A DNA stretch of 34,481 nucleotides from CAZMCC01 sp964564695 (GCA_964564695.1 CAZMCC010000036.1:1-34481), one strand, 5' to 3'; shown: positions 8,662 through 16,701, counted from the stretch's first letter. Translations and numbers: made by a program. The notes: generated by a model from the letters alone, not told the origin.

Positions 8662-9234
8662 ATGCCCACCACGCGTTGGGAGGACTGGGTCCACGTGACG
8701 ATCTCATCGCTTGGCTCGTGGCTTCCCGGCGACGAGCGAGGGTTTCGCAACCACGATCACCGCATTCATTCGACCGGCCATTACAAGCTGAGTGGGCTAC
8801 CTACCGAACACCCCGGCTTGAATCGGCACGCACGCTCGATCAGCCGGCGCGAGCTCGTTCTCCCGAGCCGGCTGAGACCGACCATCGCGGCCGCGATCGC
8901 AGAGAAGTTGCTTGAGTGCAAGAAGCCCCCTCGCATCGTCGGCATTGCCGGCCAGCACGGACACGTTCTCTTTCGCGTCGAGCAAGAGGACGCAAAGCCG
9001 ATCATGGGAAGGGCGAAGCAGGCCGCGTCGTTCCGGGTTCGGGCTCACCTTCCCGGGAGCATCTGGGCGCAGGGTTGTCACGTCGTGCGAGTGCGTGATC
9101 GCGATCACTATCAAGCGGTCGTTGGCTATATCCAACGCCACGCCGACGACGGGGCCGCCATCTGGATCCATCCGGACCTTCGCCGAGCCTCAGGTCCGGC
9201 GTCAGGGCGGCACCCAGGTCCGGCGTACCCATGA
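8662..9234 (+). CDS. REP-associated tyrosine transposase (RAYT, IS200/Y1 HUH-like)
   Basis: A 190-residue single-strand DNA transposase-like protein of the Y1 family. The N terminus WVHVTISSLGSWLPGDERGF matches the start of the large RAYT group that begins with 'T.GTWLPGDERGF'. The HUH metal-binding pair is HGH at 99-101 (in AGQHGHVLFRV), and the helix GYIQRHADDGAAIW (155-168) places the candidate nucleophile at Tyr156 (Tyr150 is the alternative). RAYTs cut and join REP palindromes; consistent with this, inverted REP-like copies lie at 8595-8628 and 9170-9203. The second overlaps the coding end, so the last 20 residues are encoded by the repeat itself. ATG 8662 is supported by a -10 hexamer 6 bases upstream; an in-frame start at 8575 would run through the left REP and is disfavoured. 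Confidence 0.82.
   Translation: MPTTRWEDWVHVTISSLGSWLPGDERGFRNHDHRIHSTGHYKLSGLPTEHPGLNRHARSISRRELVLPSRLRPTIAAAIAEKLLECKKPPRIVGIAGQHGHVLFRVEQEDAKPIMGRAKQAASFRVRAHLPGSIWAQGCHVVRVRDRDHYQAVVGYIQRHADDGAAIWIHPDLRRASGPASGRHPGPAYP
9170..9203 (+). repeat. REP-like palindrome, copy 2 (right)
   Basis: Same 34-base element as copy 1 in opposite orientation, with two differences, both in the loop. It overlaps the 3' end of the transposase gene. A half-site, AGGTCCGGCGT, follows in the same orientation at 9216-9226 and looks like the remnant of a further copy. Confidence 0.85.
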
Positions 9235-9253
9235 ACTCCGGCGCTCCGCGCGC

Positions 9254-9259
9254 TACCGT
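9254..9259 (+). promoter_or_regulatory. -10-like hexamer of thyX, leaderless spacing
   Basis: TACCGT ends 6 bases before ATG 9266 with no Shine-Dalgarno sequence between. A weak -35, TGAACT, lies at 9232-9237. Confidence 0.4.
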
Positions 9260-9265
9260 CGGCCC

Positions 9266-10192
9266 ATGCCTCCCCCCGCCCCCATCCGCACCCCTCCCGC
9301 CACCCCCTTCGTCGACGTCATGGGCGGGGCCGCGCGAGTCCAGATCAACGTCCTCGACCACGGCTTCGTCGCCCTGCTCGACGCGATGCCGCGCCTCGTG
9401 CCCCAGGGCCAGACCGCCGACAGCTCGATCGTGCAGGCCGCCCGCGTGAGCTACGGCGAGGGCACGAAAAAGATCAACGAAGACAAGGGCCTCATCCGCT
9501 ACCTCCTCCGTCACCGGCACACGACGCCGTTCGAGATGGTCGAGTTCAAGTTCCACGTCGCGATGCCGATCTTCATCGCCCGCCAGTGGATCCGCCACCG
9601 CACCGCGAACGTCAACGAGTACTCCGGGCGCTACTCGATCATGCCCGACCGCTTCTACCGCCCGACCATCGACAACGTCCGCAAGCAGTCGAAGTCCAAC
9701 CGCCAGGGCGGCGACGAGCGCTTCGTGGTCGAGGGCATCAGCGACCCGGCAAGTGGAGCGACGGGAGCTGGCGGAGAGGGCGCGACGGCCGAAGCCTTCT
9801 TGAAATTCCTCGAAAAGTCCGAGGCCCTCTACGCCGAGTACATCGCCCACACCGAGAAGGGCGTCTCCCGCGAGATGGCCCGCATGGGCCTGCCGCTGAG
9901 TCTCTACACCGAGTGGTACTGGAAGTGCGACCTGCACAACATCCTTCGGTTCCTGTCCCTCCGCATGGACAGCCACGCGCAGGAGGAGATCCGCCTCTTC
10001 GCGACCGCGATGCACGACCTCATCGCGGGAATCGTCCCCATCACCATGGACGCGTGGCGCGACTATGACTTCGAGTCGATGCACCTCTCGCGTCTCGAGA
10101 TCGAGGCCCTCAAGGCCAAGGCCCCGATCAACACCGAGAACAAACGGGAACAGGCGGAGTTTGAGGCGAAGCGATCCCGCCTCGGCCTCTAG
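9266..10192 (+). CDS. thyX: FAD-dependent thymidylate synthase ThyX
   Basis: Flavin-dependent thymidylate synthase, converting dUMP to dTMP with methylenetetrahydrofolate and reduced FAD; cytoplasmic. The ThyX signature RHRTANVNEYS (RHR-x7-S) is intact at residues 110-120, preceded by the HTTPFEMVEFKFHV segment (86-98). Downstream LSLYTEWYWKCDLHNILRFLSLR carries the conserved dUMP-binding and catalytic Arg region. At 308 residues it is somewhat longer than the minimal enzyme because of an N-terminal tail and an insert near 150-170 (Gly/Ala-rich). The frame is open far upstream, but ATG 9266 is right for the family and has a -10 hexamer 6 bases before it. Having ThyX suggests, without proving, the absence of ThyA. 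Confidence 0.95.
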   Translation: MPPPAPIRTPPATPFVDVMGGAARVQINVLDHGFVALLDAMPRLVPQGQTADSSIVQAARVSYGEGTKKINEDKGLIRYLLRHRHTTPFEMVEFKFHVAMPIFIARQWIRHRTANVNEYSGRYSIMPDRFYRPTIDNVRKQSKSNRQGGDERFVVEGISDPASGATGAGGEGATAEAFLKFLEKSEALYAEYIAHTEKGVSREMARMGLPLSLYTEWYWKCDLHNILRFLSLRMDSHAQEEIRLFATAMHDLIAGIVPITMDAWRDYDFESMHLSRLEIEALKAKAPINTENKREQAEFEAKRSRLGL

Positions 10193-10204
10193 ACCGTTCA
10201 CCAT

Positions 10205-11545
10205 TCACCGCTCACCGTTCACTCCCGCCTTGCGAATCCGATACACCCGCCCCGGCTGGTCCGCGCTGAACAGCACCGAACCGTCCGGCGCCTGGGCACA
10301 ATCCACCGGCCGGGCCAGGATCGCCGGCTGCGCCATCCCCGGAGCCGGCGCGCTCTCCACCGTCTTCACGATCACTTCCATCCCCATCGGGTGCCCCCCC
10401 AGCCCCGCATCGCTGTCGAAGATCACCCGCGCCACGCAATACCCCACGTACGCCGAGCTGTTCCAGCTCCCGCGGCACGCCACGTATGCGTCCCCCGCCT
10501 GATCCGCCTGCAGCCCCGCCCCCCCTCCCGGCTTCTCGATCGTCGCCTGCGTCGGCGGCGTGACGAAGCAGAACGAATTCGCCGCCCAGTGCGCCGGCAA
10601 TTCCCACTCCGGGATGATCGTCTTCGCCGCAAGCTGCTGCAGGTCGCTCCGTCCGAGATACTCCGGCCGCGGCACCCGGCGCCCCGTCAGGAACGGATGC
10701 CCGTAGAACCCGCCCTCGACATACCGATTGAACTCGTCGCTCGGCAGCGCATCGGTGAACGGCTGGTTCCCCTGCACGTCGCCCCACGCCTTCCCAAACC
10801 AGTCCGACCCGTGGTCGACGCCCCAGATCTCCCCCGTCCCCGGGCGCACGCGCAGCTTCTCGGTGTTGCGGATCCCCGACGCGAACAGGCGCTGGTTCGA
10901 CCCGTCGAGGTCAAACCGCCAGATCTTCTGGCGCTCCGTCTGTGTCTGGTCCGAGGCGTTCCCCGAATCGCCGATCGACGTGTAGATCGATCCGCCCGCC
11001 CCCCCCGTCACCAGCAGCGACCGCCACCAGTGCGGCCCCCCGCGAGGCAGCTTCCCCGTCGGGATCACCTCCACCACCTCGTCAGCCTTCCCATCCCCGT
11101 TGGTGTCGCGGGCCTTGCCGATCGAACCCGTCGTCGCGAACCACAACCACCCCCCCCCGCCCCCCTCGAAGCACATCGCGTGCACGCTCGGCCGGTCGGT
11201 GATGAACGTCGCCCGCGTCTCGTACGCTCCGTCTCCATCCGCGTCACGCAGCGCGACGATGTCCCCGAACTGCGGGCGCGACACGTACAGCGTCCCCCGC
11301 TCGTCGAACTCCATCATCCGCGCCCCCGGCAGATCCAGCACCGCCACCGACACCTCATACCCCTGGCGCACGACAAACCGCCCGACCTCGGGGGCATCGG
11401 GGGCGCGGGATGTGGGGGGCGTGGGCGTGGGCGTGGGCGTGGGGGTGGGGGTGGGGGGGGGCGCCACCGGTTGCCCCGTCGCGCCCGTCCCGCCGAGGGT
11501 CACCGCCGCCGCACACGCCAGCACGTTGCACACTCGCACGCTCAT
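10205..11545 (-). CDS. Secreted PQQ-dependent sugar dehydrogenase-like beta-propeller (sorbosone/glucose dehydrogenase family)
   Basis: An exported six-bladed beta-propeller protein of 446 residues. A signal peptide (about residues 1-24) is followed by a Pro-Thr dipeptide-repeat linker and then the propeller, starting near FVVRQGYEVSVAVLDLPGAR. Family features include MEFDERGTLYVSRP, the calcium-like DADGDGAYE and DTNGDGKADE loops, YTSIGDSGNASDQ, IWRFDLDGSNQRLFASGIRN and WGVDHGSDWFG, as in L-sorbosone/glucose dehydrogenases using pyrroloquinoline quinone. Whether PQQ is bound is not certain; many planctomycete relatives are of unknown substrate. The start ATG 11545 overlaps the upstream hydrolase stop as ATGA, so the two are translationally coupled. 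The linker is encoded by a slippage-prone tract including nine consecutive C. Confidence 0.85.
   Translation of the reverse strand: MSVRVCNVLACAAAVTLGGTGATGQPVAPPPTPTPTPTPTPTPPTSRAPDAPEVGRFVVRQGYEVSVAVLDLPGARMMEFDERGTLYVSRPQFGDIVALRDADGDGAYETRATFITDRPSVHAMCFEGGGGGWLWFATTGSIGKARDTNGDGKADEVVEVIPTGKLPRGGPHWWRSLLVTGGAGGSIYTSIGDSGNASDQTQTERQKIWRFDLDGSNQRLFASGIRNTEKLRVRPGTGEIWGVDHGSDWFGKAWGDVQGNQPFTDALPSDEFNRYVEGGFYGHPFLTGRRVPRPEYLGRSDLQQLAAKTIIPEWELPAHWAANSFCFVTPPTQATIEKPGGGAGLQADQAGDAYVACRGSWNSSAYVGYCVARVIFDSDAGLGGHPMGMEVIVKTVESAPAPGMAQPAILARPVDCAQAPDGSVLFSADQPGRVYRIRKAGVNGER
11412..11461. repeat. G/T-rich simple repeat encoding the Pro-Thr linker
   Basis: Tandem GTGGGC/GTGGGG hexamers ending in a run of nine G (11453-11461). 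On the coding strand it encodes alternating Pro and Thr between signal peptide and propeller. Hexamer gains or losses keep frame; changes in the homopolymer would not. Confidence 0.8.
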
Positions 11546-13098
11546 TTCTCCACCCCCGCCGCGCTCCGCAGCCATTTGGTGATCATCGCCAGCGCCCCGG
11601 GGTCGATCGTCGTCTCGATCTGCAGCCGCTCGGGCTCCAGCCCCGTCACGCACGGCTGGAGCATCTGGTTCAGCCCGGGCAGGATCGTGCTCGAGACCTT
11701 CGCCGCGGGGTTCTTCTGAAGCGCCGCGACCACCGCCGGCACGTTCGCCTCCGCCGGGTTGGTCATGTCCTCGCGCCCCGCGATGACCATCACCGGCAGG
11801 CCGACGCGCTGGTACACCGGACCCGGATCGTGGCGATAGCGCGACACGAGGGACGGCGTCGTCATCTCCGCCATCTCGATCCGGACGTTCTGATCCTGCA
11901 TCGGCGATGCGTCGCCGCGTCCCTTCGACGTGTAGATGGTCATCTCCTCACGCAGGGCGTCGGCGATCGGCCCGGTCGGCTCGCTCACCGCGTCGTACGG
12001 CGTCGTCGACGCCGCCGCCCCCTCGAGCGCCCGCCGCCGCGCCGCCAGGCGCGCCGCGAGGTACTCACCGGTCTCCCCCTCGTGCACCAGCAGCGACTCG
12101 GCCGCCTTCATCTGGCTGTCGAGCAGCGGCAGCCCGCGAGGCGACACCATCACGATGAACGAGGGGGCGTGCCTGGTCCCTCCCTCGCTCGGCTGCGTCG
12201 CCATCGCCGCGATCGCCGCCGTCACCGCACCCTCGCCCAGCCCGAGATACCCGAGCCGGGTCGCGTCGACGCCCGGCGTTCCCGCCAGCGCCGCCAGCGC
12301 GCCCGCCGCGTCCGCCGCCGAGATCTCCGGCGTCGCGATTCGCTCGTCGCCCTCCGTCTGTCCCGCGCCCCGGTCGTCGAGTCGAAGCACCGCGAACCCG
12401 CTGCGGGTCAGCGCATCGGCGAGCACCAGGAACGGCCGGTGAAACGCCCCCGCCAGGTCGCGGTCGGTGGCCCCCAGGTCCCCGACGAGCACCACCCCGG
12501 GAACCGGCCGGGCCGGCGTCGCGGCTTCGGGGATCGTGAGCGTGCCGTTGAGAATCATCCCGTCCGCCGGCGACGCGATGAACACGTCGTTGGCCCGGTA
12601 GCCGCTGGCGCCGCGCGGCTCCTGCGGGCGCCGGATCACCGCGTCGCGGGCGATGCTCGCCGGCACGAGGCGCAGTCGCACCGGCATCGTCCCCACCGTC
12701 GTGCCGACGCGCCCCTCGGCCCGTGCGCCGTTGTCCGTGATGCCGAGTTCGTACGTCGCATCTCCCCCCTGACCCGGCGTCGTGAACCGCATCGCTCTTC
12801 CCGCCACCACCACGTCGCTCAGCGCCATCCCCCGGATCCCGGGCGTGCTCGGCCCGGGCGAGAGGTCAAGCGTCCCGCTCCAGCGGTTCTCCGCCGCCGT
12901 CCCCTCGCGGTTGAGCGTCACCACGATCGGCACCATCTGAGCCGCCCGCGGCCCCCGCACCTCGATGGTGCCCAGCCAATACTGCGTCTCCTGCGAGACG
13001 GGCTGACCATGGCCCCCCGCCACGCCCGAACCGGTCACCGCCGCCGCCAGCCAGACCGTCCACGCCGCTGCGCCCGAGAAGTACGTGTGTGTCGTCAC
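11542..13098 (-). CDS. Exported alpha/beta-hydrolase-fold protein with degenerate catalytic triad
   Basis: About 518 residues: signal peptide, an N-terminal beta domain (about 40-145; W-G-TIEV start and WSGTLDLS as in the accessory domain fused to some esterases), then an alpha/beta hydrolase domain (LNGTLTIPE, VVLVGDLGATDRDLAG, VLRLDDRGAGQTEG). The nucleophile elbow, normally G-H-S-E-G-G, reads YLGLGEGAVTA, so Ser is replaced by Gly (codon GGC). The acid loop VMVIAGREDMTNPAEAN is present, but the catalytic His (usually LPGLNHLFQ) is Gln in LPGLNQMLQP. Two of three triad residues are gone, so hydrolysis is unlikely. It overlaps the sugar dehydrogenase by 4 bases. A -10 box at 13105-13110 lies 6 bases before GTG 13098, which I prefer; ATG 13104 abuts that box. 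Confidence 0.8.
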   Translation of the reverse strand: MTTHTYFSGAAAWTVWLAAAVTGSGVAGGHGQPVSQETQYWLGTIEVRGPRAAQMVPIVVTLNREGTAAENRWSGTLDLSPGPSTPGIRGMALSDVVVAGRAMRFTTPGQGGDATYELGITDNGARAEGRVGTTVGTMPVRLRLVPASIARDAVIRRPQEPRGASGYRANDVFIASPADGMILNGTLTIPEAATPARPVPGVVLVGDLGATDRDLAGAFHRPFLVLADALTRSGFAVLRLDDRGAGQTEGDERIATPEISAADAAGALAALAGTPGVDATRLGYLGLGEGAVTAAIAAMATQPSEGGTRHAPSFIVMVSPRGLPLLDSQMKAAESLLVHEGETGEYLAARLAARRRALEGAAASTTPYDAVSEPTGPIADALREEMTIYTSKGRGDASPMQDQNVRIEMAEMTTPSLVSRYRHDPGPVYQRVGLPVMVIAGREDMTNPAEANVPAVVAALQKNPAAKVSSTILPGLNQMLQPCVTGLEPERLQIETTIDPGALAMITKWLRSAAGVEK

Positions 13099-13104
13099 GC
13101 CCAT

Positions 13105-13110
13105 ACTCTA
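13105..13110 (-). promoter_or_regulatory. -10-like hexamer of the hydrolase/dehydrogenase operon
   Basis: TAGAGT on the minus strand, 6 bases before GTG 13098. The divergent pseudopilin gene has TACAAC (13128-13133) 10 bases before its ATG, so two promoters share a 39-45 base gap. Confidence 0.4.
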
Positions 13111-13143
13111 GAAGCACCCGCGGCGTGTACAACCGCGGCCCCT

Positions 13144-13842
13144 ATGCGCCGGGCCTTCTCTCTCATCGAGGTGCTCGTGACGATCGCGGTGATCGCGATC
13201 CTGGTCGCTGTCATCACCCCTGCACTCTCGGGAGCACGCGAAGCGGCCCGCTCAACCGTCTGCCTCACCAACCTCCGCCAGATGGTCGTCGCGTGCTCGC
13301 AGTACGCCGACGACAACAACGGCATGGGCCCCGCGATCGGCCAGCCCTACACCGAGCTCCCGAACTGGGCGTTGGTGGTTCAGTCGCAGGCGGGCCGGAG
13401 CGGCTCGACATCCACGGAGCTCTACACCACGCGGTCGGTCCTCGTGTGCCCGTCCACCGCGTCGCGCAGCCCGGTCGCGATGACGCGAACTTACGCCATG
13501 AACGCGACCGGCCACGCGGGCCAGACCATGCCCGGCTGCCCGCCCGACCCCGACAACTTCGACGACATCAACAACCCCGCGTTCATCCGGCTCTTCGCGG
13601 TGCAGCGCCCCGACCAGTTCGCGTTGCTCGTCGATTCGGCGGCCGCCGCGATCGTCGGCGATGCCCCGCCCCCGACGCGCACCGCGAGCACGCTCGACTT
13701 CCGCCAGCCTCTGCACGTCGCCGAGCGCCTGGGCCTGGTGCACCCGCCGCGCGGGCGCAAGGGCTTCAACGGCGCGCTCTTCGACAGCTCCGTGAGGAGC
13801 TTCCCGAGCGTGCCGGGGTGCTGGTCCGAGCCGCTCCCGTAA
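13144..13842 (+). CDS. Type II secretion/type IV pilin-like protein with prepilin N-terminal motif
   Basis: A pseudopilin of the abundant planctomycete kind, 232 residues. The class III signal is RRA|FSLIEVLVTIAVIAILVAVI: cleavage is expected before Phe5 with Glu at mature position 5, followed by a 20-residue hydrophobic helix and the typical ALSGAREAARSTVCLTNLRQM. The C-terminal domain carries the GFNGALFDSSVRSFPS segment, a variant of the H-X9-DG tail of this family. It would be processed by a prepilin peptidase and assembled in a T2SS or pilus-like fibre; no such machinery is in the window. The frame is open far upstream, but the motif fixes the start at ATG 13144. It is transcribed divergently from the hydrolase operon with only about 40 bases between. 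Confidence 0.9.
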   Translation: MRRAFSLIEVLVTIAVIAILVAVITPALSGAREAARSTVCLTNLRQMVVACSQYADDNNGMGPAIGQPYTELPNWALVVQSQAGRSGSTSTELYTTRSVLVCPSTASRSPVAMTRTYAMNATGHAGQTMPGCPPDPDNFDDINNPAFIRLFAVQRPDQFALLVDSAAAAIVGDAPPPTRTASTLDFRQPLHVAERLGLVHPPRGRKGFNGALFDSSVRSFPSVPGCWSEPLP

Positions 13843-13986
13843 CCGCCACATCGTTGCCCGCCCACCCTGCCCAACCGCCGCGCGAGAGCGCGCGGCGAGT
13901 GCTTATCGCCCCTTGACCTCCACGCCCGGAGCGTTTCCGCCGATCTTACGGTTGGCCGTTTACCACCAGGGCCGTGGAGCGAGAGC

Positions 13987-15411
13987 ATGCCCGGGCTTCG
14001 CAGGGTTCGATCAACCAGCGCATACGCCGCCGTCCTCACGGCCGCGATCGCGTGGGTCCCCGCGGCCTCCGGCGCCCCCACCCGCGACGACGGCCCCGAC
14101 GACACACTCGCCAACGTTCCCGAAACCGAGCTCCTCGACCCCGGCGACCTCCCCGGGCGCGGCCCCGGCCCGCGCACCCGGCCGGCCCCCGAGTCCAAGC
14201 CCGCTGAAGCCCCGACGTCCCTGCCGCCGCCCCGCGAATGGTTCGGCCACGCGCCGTACTGGGAATGGACCCGCGCGACCGGTGATTGGGGTGGGGCACG
14301 CACCAGCCTCGAGGAGATCGGCCTCACCTTCGCCGGCTCCTACTCGCTCGACTGGTCGAGCGTGTGGTCCGGTGGCGTGCACAACGTCGCCAGCACCCGC
14401 TCGCTCCTGGACATCAACCTCACCCTCGACACCGACAGGGCGTTCGGCCTTGTCGGCGGCTCGTTCTACATCGACTTCCAGTCCTCCGACATGCGCGGCG
14501 CTGCAGACTCCGGCGCGTTCATGGCCCCCTCGAGCCTCGAGACCGGCGACAACATCGACCAGGTCTCCGAAGTCTGGTACCAGCAGATCTTCGCCGAGGG
14601 GCTCATCCGCGTGAAGGCCGGCAAGATCGACGCCGGCCTCGAGTTCGGCTACTCCACCGCCAGCGAAAACTTCCGGCACCAGTCGAGCGTTTACCTCTTC
14701 ACCAACTCCCTCATCCCGACCTATCCCGATCCCGCCACCGGCGTCGTGATGTTCGTCTACCCCGCCGAGAACGTCTTCGTCGGGGCCGGTTTCTTCGACG
14801 GCTCGCTCAGCGAGGGTGTTCACACCGGACGCCTCGGCCCCCAACCCATGTTCGACGGCGCCACCTACATCTGGCTCGCCGAGGCCGGCTTCAGGTGGGA
14901 CGCACTCGCCTCCCTCGGCGCCGGCAAACTCGCCGCCGGCGGCTGGGGGCACACCGGCGAGTTCGAAAAATTCTCCTCCGATCCCGACGCGGCTCCCTCC
15001 ATCACCAATGGCACCGGCGCGGGCTACGTCCTCTTCCAGCAGCAACTCCTCACTCGCGCCGACGCCGAGCCGGGTGGGGGGGGCGACGCCGGCCTCATCG
15101 CGTTCCTCTTCGCGGGCCTTGCCGACGCCGCCGTCTCCGACGCCGCCGCCCAGGTCTCCGCGGGCCTCACCCTCAACGGCACCTTCGAGGGCCGCGACGA
15201 CGACGCCGCGGGCCTCCTCGTGACCTGGCTCAACCTCTCGAACGACCGTGGCTACGAAGAGAACGAAACCGCCTTCGAGCTGATGTACCGCTGGCAGGTC
15301 ACGCCCTTCGTGGCCATCACGCCGGCGATCCAGTACATCGCCAACCCGTCGGGCGACCCGTCGATCGAGGACGCCGTGGTGGGCGCGGTGCGGTTTGAGA
15401 TCGACTTCTGA
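13987..15411 (+). CDS. OprB-type carbohydrate-selective porin
   Basis: An outer-membrane beta-barrel porin of the OprB family, 474 residues, for passive uptake of sugars. A signal peptide (about 1-29) and Pro-rich linker precede the barrel. The family entry motif is clear: GDWGGARTSLEEIGLTFAGS near residue 97, followed by repeated amphipathic strands with aromatic belts, GLIRVKAGKIDAGLEFGYS, ENVFVGAGFFDGS, and a terminal strand ending in aromatic Phe (VRFEIDF), as required for BAM insertion. ATG 13987 has GGAG 6-7 bases upstream. It ends 15 bases from the convergent protease gene. Its nearness to the sugar dehydrogenase-like gene (10205) fits a sugar-related neighbourhood, but the genes are on opposite strands. 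Confidence 0.85.
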   Translation: MPGLRRVRSTSAYAAVLTAAIAWVPAASGAPTRDDGPDDTLANVPETELLDPGDLPGRGPGPRTRPAPESKPAEAPTSLPPPREWFGHAPYWEWTRATGDWGGARTSLEEIGLTFAGSYSLDWSSVWSGGVHNVASTRSLLDINLTLDTDRAFGLVGGSFYIDFQSSDMRGAADSGAFMAPSSLETGDNIDQVSEVWYQQIFAEGLIRVKAGKIDAGLEFGYSTASENFRHQSSVYLFTNSLIPTYPDPATGVVMFVYPAENVFVGAGFFDGSLSEGVHTGRLGPQPMFDGATYIWLAEAGFRWDALASLGAGKLAAGGWGHTGEFEKFSSDPDAAPSITNGTGAGYVLFQQQLLTRADAEPGGGGDAGLIAFLFAGLADAAVSDAAAQVSAGLTLNGTFEGRDDDAAGLLVTWLNLSNDRGYEENETAFELMYRWQVTPFVAITPAIQYIANPSGDPSIEDAVVGAVRFEIDF

Positions 15412-15426
15412 GCCGGCCCGGCTCGC

Positions 15427-16191
15427 TCACCGATTGATCACGCTCGCGCAGAAGATGTAGTCGCCCTCGAACCGGAGCGGCGCGGTGCTCCGCCACGTCG
15501 CCTGGAAGCCGCCGCCGACTTTCTCGAGATCGAACGGCAGTCCGAGCTCCGCCGGCCCGTGTGAGCCCCCGACGACGACGCCGATCACCTCGCCGCGCAT
15601 GTTGAACACCGGCCCGCCCGAGTCCCCCGAGATCGACCGGCCCGAGATCGCGAAGTACCACCCGTTCCGCGATTGCCCGATGTAATTGGCGTCGAGCCGC
15701 GTGATCGAGTTCTCCTGGCGCTGCGACGAATACAGGTACGCCGAAATCTGCTCGTCCGCCGCCGGCAGCGCCCGCGCGATCGGCGCCCGCCGCAGCTCCG
15801 GCGGCAGCGCCGCGTCGGGGGCCACAAACGTCCAGTCGGCGTTGCGCGACCCCTCGATCGCATACCCGCCAGCGAAGACACCGTCGATCCTCCTCCCGAA
15901 TCCCGTCGTGAGCCACCCCTTGTAGAGCGTGCGGAAGTCGTTGGCCTCCGGGTCGACGACCACGTGCGTCGCCGTCAGGATCCGGTTGCCTGTGACCACG
16001 ACCCCGGCGCCCTGGGCGGCCATCCCGCGCCCGTCCGGCACCGTCAGCCGCACCACCGACGCCCGCGAGTCGAGCCCCGGTTCGGTGGGACGGACCGTGG
16101 GTTCAACCGTCTCCTTCGGGGGCGGCGTCTGGCAGGCCGCGAGCGCAAGAACGCTCGCGCCCAGCATCAAGATGGTCAGGAAACGTCTCAC
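15427..16191 (-). CDS. Trypsin-like serine protease lipoprotein
   Basis: A membrane-anchored S1-fold protease, 254 residues. The signal peptide ends in a lipobox, LALAAC, with Cys20 the lipidated residue. The chymotrypsin triad is readable: His in RILTATHVVV, Asp in SRNADWTFVAPD, and Ser in SGDSGGPVFNMRGEVIGVVVG, so it should be active, unlike several relatives in this window. It likely acts in the periplasm, perhaps as a quality-control or processing protease; the substrate is unknown. The start is GTG 16191 (MRRFLTILML), the right distance from the lipobox; a GAGGG lies about 10 bases upstream. It is convergent with the porin gene. Confidence 0.88.
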   Translation of the reverse strand: MRRFLTILMLGASVLALAACQTPPPKETVEPTVRPTEPGLDSRASVVRLTVPDGRGMAAQGAGVVVTGNRILTATHVVVDPEANDFRTLYKGWLTTGFGRRIDGVFAGGYAIEGSRNADWTFVAPDAALPPELRRAPIARALPAADEQISAYLYSSQRQENSITRLDANYIGQSRNGWYFAISGRSISGDSGGPVFNMRGEVIGVVVGGSHGPAELGLPFDLEKVGGGFQATWRSTAPLRFEGDYIFCASVINR

Positions 16192-16211
16192 GCCGCAGCG
16201 CCCTCGTTTAC

Positions 16212-16275
16212 CACTGGCTCGCGCTCGCGGCCCTCATTGCCAATCAATCGGACGTTTCCGAACTGCTCCGCGCCA
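16212..16275 (-). repeat. Frameshifted relic of an oxidoreductase 3' end beside hicAB
   Basis: This stretch resembles the 3' end of the MDR oxidoreductase gene (17008-17068, same orientation) at roughly three in four positions. Identical blocks include GAGCAGTT, GATTGATTGGC and CCGCGAGCGCGAGC. In the intact gene it encodes EQFGKVVIDWR plus stop; here an indel breaks the frame. The two copies flank the hicA/hicB pair. Confidence 0.5.
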
Positions 16276-16295
16276 TGGAGCCGGGGCACATCCAT

Positions 16296-16694
16296 CTACC
16301 CCGCCCGGTTCAGCGCCGCCGCCCGCACATAGTCCGACAGACTTCGGTACCCCTCGCGAGCCGCCGCCGCGTCGAGGCGAAGGCGCTCCTCGGCGGTCAG
16401 CCGCAGATTGACCTGCTGGTCGCGACGGCCCTCGGACGACGGTGCGGGGGGCCGCTCGCCACGCTCGAGCAACGTTGCGATCGTGCCCGTCGTCGCTTCG
16501 ATCACCTGGTCGTAGCACTCGCCGGGCGTCGCGCCGTCGGCCATCACGAGCGGCATCTCAACGGTTCGACCGAAGTACTTGAGGTCCGGTTCGGGCTCGA
16601 TGACTACGCGATAGGTGGCCGCGATTTCGCGGGCCCGAGCCCAAACCTTCGAGTCGAATGGGCGAGCAAGGTGCCGAAGCTCGGCGGTCGTGAG
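16296..16694 (-). pseudogene. hicB: HicB-family antitoxin, no recognisable start codon
   Basis: The reading frame encodes an antitoxin of the HicB kind: a partial RNase H-like HicB fold (YRVVIEPEPDLKYFGRTVEMP, then VMADGATPGECYDQVIEATTGTI) followed by a DNA-binding ribbon-helix-helix-like tail (DQQVNLRLTAEERLRLDAAA, SLSDYVRAAAL). It follows hicA directly, as the antidote and autorepressor of the pair. Between the hicA stop and the domain there is no in-frame ATG, GTG or TTG; the frame simply continues out of the hicA sense region. A GTG overlapping the hicA stop as GTGA (16705-16703) would be the natural start but is one base out of frame. Either a base has been lost (mutation or sequence error) or an unusual start is used. 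The left bound given is the stop; the right bound is approximate. Confidence 0.65.
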
Positions 16695-16701
16695 TCCCGA
16701 G

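Noticed and set aside
6714..8750. Long minus-strand open frame opposite the carboxyltransferase
   Set aside because: Rich in Val, Gly, His and Arg, with no recognisable domain, and wholly opposite a strongly supported gene.
11410..13143. Upstream in-frame extension of the pseudopilin gene (open for 578 codons)
   Set aside because: Arg/Pro-rich shadow of the antisense hydrolase and dehydrogenase genes; the prepilin motif requires a start at 13144.
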